A stretch of 64,000 nt of DNA from Zoogloeaceae bacterium (lineage in GTDB: Bacteria > Pseudomonadota > Gammaproteobacteria > Burkholderiales > Rhodocyclaceae). Within the stretch, counting starts at the first letter, position 1; every line of letters begins with the position of its first letter. Under the pieces are notes generated by a model that ran no database searches, had not been told where the DNA came from, and worked only from the letters and a program-made list of their open reading frames with translations. Shown here in pieces: positions 30,550 through 40,207 of the stretch. Both the position numbers and the translations under genes were made by a program. The stretch spans positions 1-64,000 of the forward strand of contig JAITSU010000068.1 of assembly GCA_031287525.1 (NCBI GenBank), read 5' to 3'.

Positions 30550-32964
30550 TCAGCTATTGTTCGGATCGACAAAGCTACGCAGCTTGTCGGAACGGGTTGG
30601 GTGACGCAGCTTGCGTAACGCCTTGGCTTCTATTTGCCGGATGCGCTCGCGGGTGACATCGAACTGTTTGCCGACTTCTTCCAGCGTGTGGTCGGTGTTC
30701 ATTTCGATGCCGAAACGCATCCGCAAGACCTTGGCTTCGCGCGGCGTCAGGGTGTCGAGAATTTCTGCCGTGACTTCGCGCAGGCTGGAATACATGGCGG
30801 CTTCCGCCGGAGCGAGCGTGGCGGTGTCTTCGATGAAATCGCCCAGATGGGAATCGTCGTCGTCACCAATCGGCGTTTCCATGGAGATTGGCTCCTTGGA
30901 AATTTTCATGATTTTCCGCACCTTGTCTTCGGGCATTTCCATGCGCTCCGCCAGGGTCGCGGGGTCAGGCTCCAGGCCGGTTTCCTGCAAAATCTGGCGG
31001 CTGATGCGGTTCATCTTGTTGATGGTTTCGATCATATGCACCGGAATGCGGATGGTACGCGCCTGGTCGGCAATCGAGCGGGTAATCGCCTGACGAATCC
31101 ACCAGGTGGCGTAGGTGGAAAACTTGTAGCCGCGCCGGTATTCAAATTTATCCACGGCTTTCATCAAGCCGATGTTGCCTTCCTGAATCAAATCAAGGAA
31201 TTGCAGCCCGCGATTGGTGTATTTTTTGGCGATGGAAATGACCAGGCGCAGGTTGGCTTCGGTCATTTCGCGCTTGGCGCGACGCGCCTTGGCTTCGCCG
31301 CTGCTCATTTGCTTGTAGATGTCCTTCAATTCTTTGAGGGACAGCCCCAAACGGTTTTGCAGGTCGATGAGCTTTTGTTGCTCCTCGCGGATATTGGGCG
31401 CGTTGCGCCCCAGAATGGCGGCATAGCTCTTGGGACCTTTGGGCGCGGCGTCGATTTCGCCATCCACCCATTGCAGATTGGTTTCGTTGCCGGGAAAGCT
31501 CTTGATGAAGTAGGCGCGCGGCATTCGCACCTTGTCTACGCAGAGGCGCTGAATGTTGCGCTCGGATTCGCGCACGCCTTCGACCATGCCGCGCACACTG
31601 TCGCAGAAACGCTCAATGGTGCGCGAGGTGAAACGGATATTCAGCAGTTCATCGCTGATTTGCTGTTGCAGCCCGATGTAAATTTTGTGCTGCGAACCCT
31701 TGCTGTGCAAGGCTTTCAGCATTTTGGCGTAATTATCCCGAATCGTGTTGAAATGTTCCAGCGCGTCGGCTTTCAGTTGGGCGAGCGATGCGGAAGCGGC
31801 GCGGCTTTCGGCTTCTTCGTCCGTTTCTTCGTCGGCGGACTCGCCTTCTTCGGCTTCGGCGTCTTCGTCCCCGATTTCTTCGGCAGCCTGCTTCTCTTCT
31901 TCGGTGGGCGCGTCGGGATCAATCAGACCATCCACCAGTTCGTCGATACGGACTTCATCTCTTTCCACCTTCTCCGCCATTTCCAGAATTTCGGCGATGG
32001 TGCTGGGACAGGCGGAAATCGCCTGCACCATGTGTTTCAGACCTTCTTCGATACGCTTGGCAATTTCGATTTCGCCTTCGCGCGTGAGCAAATCCACAGA
32101 ACCCATTTCGCGCATGTACATCCGCACAGGGTCGGTGGTGCGACCGAATTCGGAATCAACGGTGGAGAGCGCCTGTTCGGCTTCTTCTTCCACTTCCTCG
32201 TCGTCACTCGTGGCGGCGGGCGCGTCGGACATCAGCATTTCTTCGGCGGCGGGCGCTTCGTCGAACACCTTGATGCCCATGTCGCTGAACGTGCTGATGA
32301 TGGATTCGATCTGCTCGGCGTCAACCACGTCATCGGGCAAATGGTCGTTGATTTCGGCGTAGGTCAGATAGCCCCGTTCTTTACCCAGTTTAATCAGGGC
32401 TTTGAGGCGCATCTTGCGTGTTTCAACGTCGATTTCCGGTTGCGCGGCGGCAGCGACGGCGCTGGCGTGAAGCAGCTTTTCGGCGGCCTTGTTCCTGGCT
32501 TTGCTCACGCGAGCTTTGGGCGTTGCCTTCGCGGCATCCACCGTTGCGGGTTCTGCTTTTGCGGGTTCTTCCTTCGCAAGTTCCGCCTTCGCGGTTTTTG
32601 ACTTTGCGGTTGCCACCTTCGCGGACGCCGCTTTCGCGGTCTCTGCCTTCGCGGTCTCTGCCTTTGCGGATTTTGCCTTCACCGTTTCCGCTTTTGCGGC
32701 TTCCCCCTTTGCGGGCGCTGTTTTTGATGTCTTTGATTTCGCGGTTGCCCCCTTCGCAGGCGCCGCTTTCGTGGTCTCTGCCTTCGCGGTCTCTACCTTC
32801 GCGGGTTTTGCCTTCACCGCTTCCGCCTTTGCGGGCACCACCTTTGCGGGCGCGGTCTTTGATGTTTTTGATTTCGCGGTTGCCACCTTCGCAGGCGCCG
32901 CTTTCGCGGATGTTGCTTTCGCGGATACTGACTTCGCTGTTTCTTTGCTCTTGTCTTTAGCCAT
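30550..32964 (-). CDS. rpoD: RNA polymerase primary sigma factor RpoD with Lys/Ala-rich N-terminal extension
   Basis: The 804-residue protein has all sigma-70 regions: 1.1 ([20 protein letters not shown]), 1.2 ([20 protein letters not shown]), a non-conserved acidic insert, 2 ([20 protein letters not shown] and [20 protein letters not shown]), 3, and 4 ([20 protein letters not shown] and [20 protein letters not shown]). Ahead of region 1.1 are about 165 residues of low complexity, mostly Lys, Ala, Thr and Pro, with 2.6 tandem copies of a 45-residue repeat (residues 26-141). The composition resembles histone H1 or AlgP tails. The E. coli protein lacks this. It is last in the rpsU-yqeY-dnaG-rpoD cluster, 51 bases after dnaG. 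The start ATG at 32964 has a clear upstream gap. Confidence 0.96.
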   Translation of the reverse strand: MAKDKSKETAKSVSAKATSAKAAPAKVATAKSKTSKTAPAKVVPAKAEAVKAKPAKVETAKAETTKAAPAKGATAKSKTSKTAPAKGEAAKAETVKAKSAKAETAKAETAKAASAKVATAKSKTAKAELAKEEPAKAEPATVDAAKATPKARVSKARNKAAEKLLHASAVAAAAQPEIDVETRKMRLKALIKLGKERGYLTYAEINDHLPDDVVDAEQIESIISTFSDMGIKVFDEAPAAEEMLMSDAPAATSDDEEVEEEAEQALSTVDSEFGRTTDPVRMYMREMGSVDLLTREGEIEIAKRIEEGLKHMVQAISACPSTIAEILEMAEKVERDEVRIDELVDGLIDPDAPTEEEKQAAEEIGDEDAEAEEGESADEETDEEAESRAASASLAQLKADALEHFNTIRDNYAKMLKALHSKGSQHKIYIGLQQQISDELLNIRFTSRTIERFCDSVRGMVEGVRESERNIQRLCVDKVRMPRAYFIKSFPGNETNLQWVDGEIDAAPKGPKSYAAILGRNAPNIREEQQKLIDLQNRLGLSLKELKDIYKQMSSGEAKARRAKREMTEANLRLVISIAKKYTNRGLQFLDLIQEGNIGLMKAVDKFEYRRGYKFSTYATWWIRQAITRSIADQARTIRIPVHMIETINKMNRISRQILQETGLEPDPATLAERMEMPEDKVRKIMKISKEPISMETPIGDDDDSHLGDFIEDTATLAPAEAAMYSSLREVTAEILDTLTPREAKVLRMRFGIEMNTDHTLEEVGKQFDVTRERIRQIEAKALRKLRHPTRSDKLRSFVDPNNS
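32542..32889 (-). repeat. 135-bp coding minisatellite in rpoD
   Basis: Two full and one partial copy of a 135-bp unit, in frame. The protein units start [16 protein letters not shown] (residue 26), [16 protein letters not shown] (residue 71) and [16 protein letters not shown] (residue 116), and each is made of five-residue KAxxA-like steps. Confidence 0.85.
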
Positions 32965-33015
32965 GACGCCCTGCTCTATTTTCTGGTGACGAAATTAGGG
33001 AAACTGGTAAGTCTA

Positions 33016-34776
33016 TCACAATTCGGAATTTTGTTTTCGGGCGAGGAGCGCGAGATAGCGTTCCTTCTCTTCCGCGCTCATGCCTTTCGAGTCAAATTGC
33101 CGTACCTGTACCTGCAAACGCTCAAATTCAGCCTTGTAACCGACCATTTGTAATTTCGCTAACGCGGCCTTGAATTCTTCGTCGTCCTCTTTTGTGCGCT
33201 CATCCTGTTTCAGGTTAATGAGTTCTCCTGCCAAAGCGTCAAATTCGCGCTCCTGCGCGTCGCCGCGCAGTTGCTCGCGCAATTGCGCGTAACTGGGCGC
33301 GGGCGGGAGTCGAGCGAGACTTCCCGCGATGGTTTCCAACATCCTGCGTTCTGTACAGACGGGAAGTTGTTCCAGCGGCACTTTTGCCGCGAGTTCCGGT
33401 TTTTGCAGTACATGACGCAACAAATTACGCGCCAGCATTGGCGCATGGCGCGGCGCTTTCGGCGGGGCGGGCGGCGCGTAACTGCGAATCCCGCAAAGAC
33501 GTTCCACCTCTCTTTTCTCAAGACCGCTGGCTTCCGCCAGGCGATTGACCAGTTGCAGGCGCAAAACCGGCGCCGCCAGCCGGTTCAACAAGGGTTTCGC
33601 TTCGACCACCAGATTCGCCTTACCTTCCGAAGTGGTCAAATCACAGCGCGTTCCCAATTCGCGCAGCAGAAAATCAGATAAAGGCGTTGCCTGCGTCATC
33701 AATCGACGAAAGGTGTCTTTGCCCTGGGCGCGAATAAAACTGTCGGGGTCTTCCGGTTCCGGCAGAAAGGCGAAAGCGATGGTTTTGTTGTCCGGCAGGC
33801 TTTCCAGCGTATTTTCCAGCGCCCGCCATGCCGCCTTGCGTCCGGCGGCGTCGCCATCAAAACAGAACACAACGCGATCGACCTGCCGCAGCAGTTTTTG
33901 TACATGCATGGGCGTGGTCGCCGTGCCCAGTGTGGCGACGGCATTACCGACGCCGTGCTGCGACAATGCCACGACATCCATATAGCCTTCGACCACGATG
34001 GCGCAGTTTTCTTCCCGCAACGCCTGTCGCGCCTGCGGCAAGCCGAACAGTTCGTGTCCCTTTTCAAACAGCGGCGTTTCCGGTGAATTCAAATATTTGG
34101 GTTCGCCCTGCCCCAACACGCGCCCGCCAAAACCGATGACCTCGCCCTTGGCATTCACAATGGGAAACATGACGCGATCACGAAAACGGTCGTAGCGCCG
34201 CCCCGCCTCGTTTTCCAGCACCAAACCCGTCGCCAGCATGTCCGCGCCGTTGTAATCGTCGGGAAAGACTTCCTGCAAGGATTGCCAGCCTTCCGGCGCG
34301 TAGCCGATGCCGAAACGGGCGGCGACTTCGCCGCTCAGCCCACGGTTTTTCAGGTAGGCAATCGCCTTGTCGCTTTTTTTCAGGGCGTCCTTGTAAAACA
34401 CCCGCGCCCGCGCCATGCGCTCGCTCAACTGCCGCAAGCGTCCGAACTGCGCGCCGCCCTGCCCTGCCGCGCCTTTATCGAAGCGTTCTTCGGGGACTGG
34501 CATCCCCACCGAAGCGGCCAGTTCCTTGATGGCTTCTACGAAGCCAAGCCCTTGATATTCCATCAGAAAACCGATGGCAGTGCCATGCGCGCCGCAACCG
34601 AAGCAGTGATAAAACTGCTTCGTCGGGCTGACGGTGAAGGAAGGGGTTTTTTCGTTATGAAACGGACAACAGGCGGACAAATTCGCGCCCGCCTTTTTGA
34701 GATGCACATGCTTGTCGATCAGGTCGACAATATCGACCCTGGCGAGCAAATCCTGGATAAAGGATTCAGGAATCAT
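33016..34776 (-). CDS. dnaG: DNA primase
   Basis: The 586-residue protein has an N-terminal CHC2 zinc finger (CCPFHNEKTPSF, CFGCGAHG), an RNA polymerase domain with RVMFPIVNAKGEVIGFGGRV, EGYMDVVALSQHGV and the TOPRIM acidic motif VVFCFDGDAAGRKAAWRAL, and a C-terminal DnaB-interacting helical region of about 150 residues. Primase lays RNA primers at replication forks. The start MIPESFIQDLLARVDIVDLI is the family N-terminus. It lies between yqeY and rpoD on the minus strand. Confidence 0.96.
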   Translation of the reverse strand: MIPESFIQDLLARVDIVDLIDKHVHLKKAGANLSACCPFHNEKTPSFTVSPTKQFYHCFGCGAHGTAIGFLMEYQGLGFVEAIKELAASVGMPVPEERFDKGAAGQGGAQFGRLRQLSERMARARVFYKDALKKSDKAIAYLKNRGLSGEVAARFGIGYAPEGWQSLQEVFPDDYNGADMLATGLVLENEAGRRYDRFRDRVMFPIVNAKGEVIGFGGRVLGQGEPKYLNSPETPLFEKGHELFGLPQARQALREENCAIVVEGYMDVVALSQHGVGNAVATLGTATTPMHVQKLLRQVDRVVFCFDGDAAGRKAAWRALENTLESLPDNKTIAFAFLPEPEDPDSFIRAQGKDTFRRLMTQATPLSDFLLRELGTRCDLTTSEGKANLVVEAKPLLNRLAAPVLRLQLVNRLAEASGLEKREVERLCGIRSYAPPAPPKAPRHAPMLARNLLRHVLQKPELAAKVPLEQLPVCTERRMLETIAGSLARLPPAPSYAQLREQLRGDAQEREFDALAGELINLKQDERTKEDDEEFKAALAKLQMVGYKAEFERLQVQVRQFDSKGMSAEEKERYLALLARKQNSEL

Positions 34777-34800
34777 GCCGAAGGCAACCCGAATGCAAAA

Positions 34801-35244
34801 TCACTCCAAACGCGCCTTGACCAGCTTTGAAACCAGTGTCATGTCCGCCTTGCCCGCCAGTTGCGGTTTCAGAACCGCCATCAGCTTGCCCATGTCGGCA
34901 GCTTTGGCAGCGCCGGTAGCGGCAACAGCCGCGTCAATGGCGGCGGCAATCGCCGCTTCACCCAGCTTTTCCGGCAGGTAGGCGTTCAGGGTGTCGATTT
35001 CGGCGCTTTCCTTGTCCGCCAAATCCATGCGCCCCGCCGCCGTGAACTGGGCGAGGCTGTCCTTCCTTTGTTTAATCATTTTGTCGATGACGGCGGCAAT
35101 ACCCGCGTCGTCGAGTTCAATGCGCTCGTCCACCTCTTTCCGCCGCATCTCCGACATCAACAGGCGAATCGCGCCCAGACGCGCGGTTTCTTTGGCTTTC
35201 AAGGCTGTTTTCATATCATCCTGAATGCGGGATCTCAGACTCAT
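34801..35244 (-). CDS. GatB/YqeY domain protein
   Basis: The 147-residue protein begins MSLRSRIQDDMKTALKAKET and has RLGAIRLLMSEMRRKE, MIKQRKDSLAQF, YLPEKLGEAAIAAAIDAA and a C-terminal KADMTLVSKLVKARL, the tail domain shared with GatB. Stand-alone members of this family are widespread between rpsU and dnaG, and may bind tRNA or affect amidotransferase function, but no firm role is known. It overlaps no neighbour; dnaG follows at 24 bases. Confidence 0.92.
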   Translation of the reverse strand: MSLRSRIQDDMKTALKAKETARLGAIRLLMSEMRRKEVDERIELDDAGIAAVIDKMIKQRKDSLAQFTAAGRMDLADKESAEIDTLNAYLPEKLGEAAIAAAIDAAVAATGAAKAADMGKLMAVLKPQLAGKADMTLVSKLVKARLE

Positions 35245-35285
35245 GGCTCACTCCAAAAGATTTATTTTAACGACAATATACAAAT

Positions 35286-35316
35286 GCAAAAAGCCGCCTG
35301 TCAAACGACGGGCGGC
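35286..35316 (-). terminator. Hairpin terminator between rpsU and yqeY
   Basis: On the minus strand, GGCCGCCCGTC, loop GTTT, GACAGGCGGC and TTTTTGC. It follows the rpsU stop codon by about 26 bases, and would attenuate read-through from rpsU into yqeY-dnaG-rpoD. Confidence 0.78.
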
Positions 35317-35342
35317 CTTGCGCTTGGCATAAACCGTGCTAA

Positions 35343-35555
35343 TCAGTACAGTTTCGGCGGCAGGGTCATGCTGCGCAGGCGCTTGTGCTGGCGTTTGACA
35401 GCGGCGGCAGCCTTGCGTTTTCTTTCGGCGGTGGGTTTTTCGTAAAACTCACGGGCGCGCAACTCGGTCAGCAGACCTGTTTTTTCAACTGCGCGTTTGA
35501 AACGGCGGATCGCTACTTCAAAAGGTTCGTTTTCCTTGACGCGAATGCTGGGCAT
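35343..35555 (-). CDS. rpsU: 30S ribosomal protein S21
   Basis: The 70-residue basic protein [20 protein letters not shown]...[21 protein letters not shown] is S21, which helps the small subunit base-pair with mRNA ribosome sites. GAAAGGAGG precedes the ATG on the minus strand, an extended ribosome site. It heads the macromolecular-synthesis cluster and has its own terminator, so most transcripts should contain rpsU alone. Confidence 0.97.
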   Translation of the reverse strand: MPSIRVKENEPFEVAIRRFKRAVEKTGLLTELRAREFYEKPTAERKRKAAAAVKRQHKRLRSMTLPPKLY

Positions 35556-35631
35556 TCAATCACCTCCTTTCGGTCGGGCAGCGTCGCTTGCCCATAAATT
35601 CAGATTTCGTCTATTGGACGAAAGCGCGCGA

Positions 35632-36441
35632 TTATACAGGAAAAAGTTGAAAGTCAGGAATTTCCGCAACAATTTCAGGAATCGCCAGCGCAGGGTCGTA
35701 AACCGGCCCCTGAAAATACAGACCATCTGGCGGAAATGTCGGCGCAGCCAGCGCGCGATTACGGCTTGCCAGCACCTCGCGCAAATGTTCCGGCGACCAC
35801 GCGCCCTTGCCGACATAGACCAGCGAACCGACCAGATTGCGTACCATGTGATGCAAAAAGGCGCTCGCCTCGAAATCGAAGGCAAAGACAACGCCCGTCG
35901 CATGGTGCGCCTGCCGTATTTCGGCGCGAGTCAACAGCTTGACGGGGCTTTTCGCCTGACAGCCCGCCGCCCGAAAAGCGGAAAAATCGTGTTCGCCCAC
36001 CAGACATTGCGCCGCCGCGCGCATGGCGTCCAGCGCCAGCGGCGCGTGAAACCACCCTACCCTGCCCGCCAACAGACCGGGACGTTGCGGACGATTAACA
36101 AGCCAATAGCGGTAACGGCGACGATAAGCAGAGTAACGGGCGTGGAATTGCGCATTCACTTCTTTCGCCCAAAGCACTGCCACACTGGGCGGCAACAGGG
36201 CATTGACGCCGCGCACCCAGGCGGTCAAAGGTCGGGACGCCGAGGTGTCGAAGTGGACGACTTGGGCGCTGGCGTGCACGCCGGTATCGGTGCGACCGGC
36301 GCAAAGCACACCAAGCGGATGGTCGGCAATCTGCGTCAGGGCGTCTTCCAGCGCCGCTTGCACACTGGACAGGTCTTTTTGTCGCTGCCAGCCATGAAAG
36401 GCGCGACCGTCGTATTCCAGCCCCAGGGCGATGCGCGTCAC
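35632..36441 (-). CDS. truA: tRNA pseudouridine(38-40) synthase TruA
   Basis: The 269-residue protein has the N-terminal VTRIALGLEYDGRAFHGWQR, catalytic Asp in LCAGRTDTGVHASAQVVHFD, FHARYSAYRRRYRYWLVNRP, the HDFSAFRAAGCQAKSPVK loop and FEASAFLHHMVRNLVGSLV. It makes pseudouridine in the anticodon stem of many tRNAs. The GTG start at 36441 overlaps the stop of the upstream gene (GTGA), which decides the start and shows coupling; a longer reading frame begins with sequence that does not resemble TruA. Confidence 0.94.
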   Translation of the reverse strand: MTRIALGLEYDGRAFHGWQRQKDLSSVQAALEDALTQIADHPLGVLCAGRTDTGVHASAQVVHFDTSASRPLTAWVRGVNALLPPSVAVLWAKEVNAQFHARYSAYRRRYRYWLVNRPQRPGLLAGRVGWFHAPLALDAMRAAAQCLVGEHDFSAFRAAGCQAKSPVKLLTRAEIRQAHHATGVVFAFDFEASAFLHHMVRNLVGSLVYVGKGAWSPEHLREVLASRNRALAAPTFPPDGLYFQGPVYDPALAIPEIVAEIPDFQLFPV

Positions 36442-37040
36442 AACAAGGCTCCCGTCAGTAACAGGGCGGCAAACAACACTGCCAGCCCGTCGCGTCCGCG
36501 CCAGAGCGGCAGGTTGATGCGTACCGGCGCGGGTGTTTGCGGGACATCGGTCGGCGTCAGCCATTGTTTCCAGCTTTGCGCGGGCAGGTTTTCCATGTAT
36601 TCGAGCACCAATGAGAGCCGCACCACACTTTTATCCACCGGCAGCCCCAGATGGCGGCAAGGTTGCAGCAGAAACCACAAACCGCCCATCAACGCCGGAT
36701 GCGACAGCGGCGCCAACAACCACGCCAGCGAACCCAGAAACACCACAAGGCGCAGGACATGCAGCGCGGCTTCCGCCATGCCCTCGAAGGTCGGCAACCA
36801 AGCTACGCCGCCCGGATTCTCGCCCGGCACGCCGTAGGCGAACACCAGAAAAAGGACGAGCAGCAAAATGCGGGTACGCAGAAAGAGTCGCCACCAGTGC
36901 TGGCGCGTTTGCTCACCCGCCAGCAGCAGACAGCCCGCCGCAAGCCCCAGCGTCGATAATGCCGCCACTTGCAGAAAAACCGCCAGCAAGAGCCAGAGCA
37001 GCAGACGGGCAGCGGGATGCAGGAAGGGAAATTCCGTCAT
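36438..37040 (-). CDS. CbiQ/EcfT-like integral membrane protein
   Basis: The 200-residue protein begins MTEFPFLHPAARLLLWLLLA, resembling the HPxxKLLLxL start of CbiQ/EcfT transmembrane components of energy-coupling factor transporters. It has four to five hydrophobic segments (near residues 12-40, 55-70, 95-115, 185-198) and a cytoplasmic stretch RLSLVLEYMENLPAQSWKQW where coupling motifs would be. No ATPase or substrate-binding partner lies nearby, so it may be an orphan or have another role. Coupled by overlap to truA. The start ATG at 37040 is preferred over 37058. Confidence 0.55.
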   Translation of the reverse strand: MTEFPFLHPAARLLLWLLLAVFLQVAALSTLGLAAGCLLLAGEQTRQHWWRLFLRTRILLLVLFLVFAYGVPGENPGGVAWLPTFEGMAEAALHVLRLVVFLGSLAWLLAPLSHPALMGGLWFLLQPCRHLGLPVDKSVVRLSLVLEYMENLPAQSWKQWLTPTDVPQTPAPVRINLPLWRGRDGLAVLFAALLLTGALL

Positions 37041-37055
37041 TAAAGCCAATATTGA

Positions 37056-37086
37056 CAAAAACGCCCCTCGTGTTTGGCGAGGGGCG
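37056..37086 (-). terminator. Terminator of fimV
   Basis: On the minus strand, CGCCCCTCG, loop CCAAACA, CGAGGGGCG and TTTTTGTC, about 37 bases after the fimV stop codon. It separates the fimV unit from the CbiQ-like/truA unit. Confidence 0.88.
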
Positions 37087-37123
37087 GATTATGCAGCGAC
37101 AAATTGCCACCGAAAAACAGAGG

Positions 37124-40100
37124 TCAGACGTTCAGGCGAGTCAGCATGGTTTGCGCTTCGGCAACCTGATCAGGAGCGCCTTCGCTCACGACTTCACCCA
37201 ACAGTTCGCGCGCGCCTTCCAAATCGCCCATTTCCTCATAGGCTTTGGCAAGGTCGAGCTTGGTGTTGACTTCGTCGCGGCGCGGGTCGGAAACAGCGCC
37301 GCCTTCGTCCGACAGTGCTTCTTCGTTCAGCGCCTCAGCCAAATCCGGTTCTGCCGCCGCAGGGGTTGCGGAAGCTGGAGCCGCATTGGTGCCCAAATCA
37401 AGGCTGATACCGGAAAGGTCAAAACCAGCGCCGCCGCCGGGATTGCCCAATATGGTGGATTCGGTGAGTTGCACATCGAATTCCATGTCGTCATCCGGCT
37501 CAATGCTCACGATGGAGGTCGCCGCCATTTCGTCGCTGCTCATTTCATCCTGATGAGCCACATATGGCGAAACGGCTTCCGGCACTTCCAATTCAAAATC
37601 GACTATATTTCCGGTCGCAACGCCACCTGCCGCTTGTTCTGTTTTCGCGCCGCTATCCAGCAAAATCGCGTCAGGATTCACGACCGTCGCGGCAATGTCA
37701 TCCTCCGGCTCATCATAATGCTCGGAAGTTGGCGCAATGCTGTCACCGCCCAGATCAAAATCAAGAATCGCCTGGGAAATCGTGCTGGGTTCCGGCGTGG
37801 CTGACGCAGCAGGCTTGGGAACCGGAGCTGGCTCCCGTGTCGGAACCGGAGGCTTTTCTTCAAAATCAAAACCCAGGGGCGCAGACTTGTTTTCGGGAGT
37901 GGACGGACTGACTTCAGTTTCACCCCCCTCCAGAAGTTCCAGGTCGCTTTCCGCGCCGGTGATTGACTCCTCGTGCAACAAGGAAAGCAGGGGATCGTCT
38001 TCTTCCGCGCCGGTCGCCGATTCCTCTTGCAACATGGAAAGCAAGGGGTCATCTGCTGCCGGAGCCGCTGCCGTTGCGACAGGCGCAGCAGCGGGCGGGG
38101 GTACTGGATTTGAATCCAGTGAGAAAGAGAACGCGCCGGATTTGGTCAAATCGGGTTGCGCCACTGGCTGCGGAGATTGCTGCGCTGGCGATGGTGTCGG
38201 CTTCGCGATGGCATCTGACGCCAGAAGGTCAAATTCTGTTGGCGCGGATCTTGTAGCGGCATCCGTCGTCAAAGGGTCAAATTCGGGCGCTTCCGCATCC
38301 TCTCCCAGCAGCAACGCTATGTCAGCTTCCGATTCAAAATGTGACGGGGTGGCGGCAGCGCCCCCTGAACCGCTATACAGCGGATTGGAAGGATCAAGCG
38401 AACTGCCCAGCGCCAGAACCTTTTCCCATTCCGCGCCCTTACCGCCCGTCTGCGCATAAAGCTCCGTAGCAAGGGTTTCAAAATCCTTGACGCTCTTGCG
38501 GCTCGCGTAAACTTCCAGCAGCTTGAGGGGAATCGCGATGCGCTTCGGGTTTTTATGCAAGGCATCCAGCAGAATTTCCTCGGCCTGCCCATCACGCCCG
38601 TAAGCCATGTACACATCAGCTTCCGCGACCGGATCAACTTCATCCGTATCAACCGCGCCCGGCGCCGCCTGACTGAATTCCGAAACCGGCGGCGCGGTGG
38701 TGTTGCTGGTATCGACGCTTTGTCCGCCTGCGATCTGGAAGACCGAAGCCGGTCCCTTGGTTGAAAAGCCTTCAGAATACGGCCCGATACTGGGGGCAGT
38801 CTCGGTAGATGCCGCCAGGGTATCGCCATCGTCATCGCTATTGCCACGTCGACGCAGGAACAGGAAGCCCAGCACAAGCACAACCAATGCGCCCACGCCA
38901 CCCAGAATCCAACCTAATGGCAACCCACTCTCTTCGGGTTCCTGCACATCCAGTTGCACTGGCGCTCTGGCGGGTTGCTGCACCGGAACAGGCGGCGGTT
39001 CTGGCGGTTCTATCGTTACGGTTTCCGACTCTTCCGACTGCTCATCGGACTGGGTTTCTTCGTCGAGGGAAGGGGTTACATCAGGAGTTACATCCGCCAC
39101 ATCCGGTTCTGCAACCGTTTCTTCCGCGTCAGGCGGCACCGGGGGTGCGGGTGGCGCAACGGGCGCAACCGTTTCGGGGGGAGTTACCTCGGCTTGCGCC
39201 GCTGCCGCAGCAGCGGCTTCGAGCGCCGCCTTTTTTTCTGCTTTCTCTTTTTCTATTCTTGCGAGTTGTTCGTTTTTGCTTTCAACCTGTTGCTGCAACT
39301 TGCCGACTTCCTGTTGCATGTTGTTAACACGGGCATTGAATTCGCTGACGGCTTTCTTGCGCGCAGCCAGTTCCGCTTCCGTTGGCCCGGTGGACTTTGT
39401 CGCCTGAGCGCGCGCAGGAACGCGCGGCGCGGAAGATGCCGCAGACGCGCGTGTCCCCTTGAGCGCTTCCTGGGCTTCACTTTGAGAAATGGCCGTCACA
39501 TCGGCCTGGGTGGGAATTTTCAACACAGCGCCCGCTCGCAGGCGGGTAATACTGCCGTCAAAGGCAGCGGGATTGGCTCGATACAGCGCGACCTGCGTTT
39601 GTTCCAACGTCGCTCCGGCAGGCAGGTTTTCCGTCGCAATGCGGTACAGGGTTTCGCCGGGTTTGACCACATGCTCCCCCGCCACCGCCGCAGTGGTTCC
39701 AGCCGGCGCTGAAGTTGGCGCAGCGGGACGAACAAGCTCGCCCGCCTTGGGCGGCGGCGGCGTCGCCGCAACGTCAGACGACCCGGCAGGCAAGTCCTTC
39801 GGTGGATCAATCAGGAAAGTATATTCCCGCGTCAGTCGACCGGCAGGCCAACTCAGTTCCAGCATGAAACCAACGAAAGGATCATTGATCGGTTTCTCCG
39901 AAGTCACCTTGATGACCGCGCCACCCGCCGACTTCTCCAGATTGAAGCGCAACTGGCGTACAGTGGGCGAGGAACGGACACCAGACTGCGCGTAAGCATC
40001 CTGCGCCGCCAGATGCGCCACCATGCCCGCCAGTTCGTCACTCGTGGCCGATACGCGGATTTCGGCGCGCAAAGGCTGCCCCAACTGGGAATGGACCGTA

Positions 40101-40207
40101 ACACCGCCCAAGCCCGCCGCCTCAGCCCACATCGAAGCCAACAATAAACCACACGCCATGACCGCAGTCATGGCGCGACATTTGTTCGGAGAAAAGCGAT
40201 TGTTCAT
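37124..40207 (-). CDS. fimV: FimV-family peptidoglycan-binding hub protein
   Basis: The 1027-residue protein has a signal peptide and N-terminal FimV domain (AAGLGGVTVHSQLGQPLRAE, then FMLELSWPAGRLTREYTFLI). A LysM domain (HVVKPGETLYRIATENLPAG) lies near residue 185 and a coiled coil near 285-335. A Pro/Glu/Thr-rich linker, one membrane helix (PLGWILGGVGALVVLVLGFL, ~430-450), a long acidic region and the C-terminal FimV/TPR domain (LDLAKAYEEMGDLEGARELL) follow. FimV spans the inner membrane to the cell wall and organises type IV pili and cAMP or polar signalling. It follows a shortened relative with a TGATG overlap. Confidence 0.9.
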   Translation of the reverse strand: MNNRFSPNKCRAMTAVMACGLLLASMWAEAAGLGGVTVHSQLGQPLRAEIRVSATSDELAGMVAHLAAQDAYAQSGVRSSPTVRQLRFNLEKSAGGAVIKVTSEKPINDPFVGFMLELSWPAGRLTREYTFLIDPPKDLPAGSSDVAATPPPPKAGELVRPAAPTSAPAGTTAAVAGEHVVKPGETLYRIATENLPAGATLEQTQVALYRANPAAFDGSITRLRAGAVLKIPTQADVTAISQSEAQEALKGTRASAASSAPRVPARAQATKSTGPTEAELAARKKAVSEFNARVNNMQQEVGKLQQQVESKNEQLARIEKEKAEKKAALEAAAAAAAQAEVTPPETVAPVAPPAPPVPPDAEETVAEPDVADVTPDVTPSLDEETQSDEQSEESETVTIEPPEPPPVPVQQPARAPVQLDVQEPEESGLPLGWILGGVGALVVLVLGFLFLRRRGNSDDDGDTLAASTETAPSIGPYSEGFSTKGPASVFQIAGGQSVDTSNTTAPPVSEFSQAAPGAVDTDEVDPVAEADVYMAYGRDGQAEEILLDALHKNPKRIAIPLKLLEVYASRKSVKDFETLATELYAQTGGKGAEWEKVLALGSSLDPSNPLYSGSGGAAATPSHFESEADIALLLGEDAEAPEFDPLTTDAATRSAPTEFDLLASDAIAKPTPSPAQQSPQPVAQPDLTKSGAFSFSLDSNPVPPPAAAPVATAAAPAADDPLLSMLQEESATGAEEDDPLLSLLHEESITGAESDLELLEGGETEVSPSTPENKSAPLGFDFEEKPPVPTREPAPVPKPAASATPEPSTISQAILDFDLGGDSIAPTSEHYDEPEDDIAATVVNPDAILLDSGAKTEQAAGGVATGNIVDFELEVPEAVSPYVAHQDEMSSDEMAATSIVSIEPDDDMEFDVQLTESTILGNPGGGAGFDLSGISLDLGTNAAPASATPAAAEPDLAEALNEEALSDEGGAVSDPRRDEVNTKLDLAKAYEEMGDLEGARELLGEVVSEGAPDQVAEAQTMLTRLNV

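Noticed and set aside
30634-32601. 655-codon plus-strand frame opposite rpoD
   Set aside because: Antisense shadow of rpoD; Phe/Gly/Gln-rich text without any known motif.
34765-34777. TTCAGGAATCAT at the dnaG start as another heptanucleotide repeat
   Set aside because: It is one unit only, and it encodes the conserved IPESF start of DnaG.
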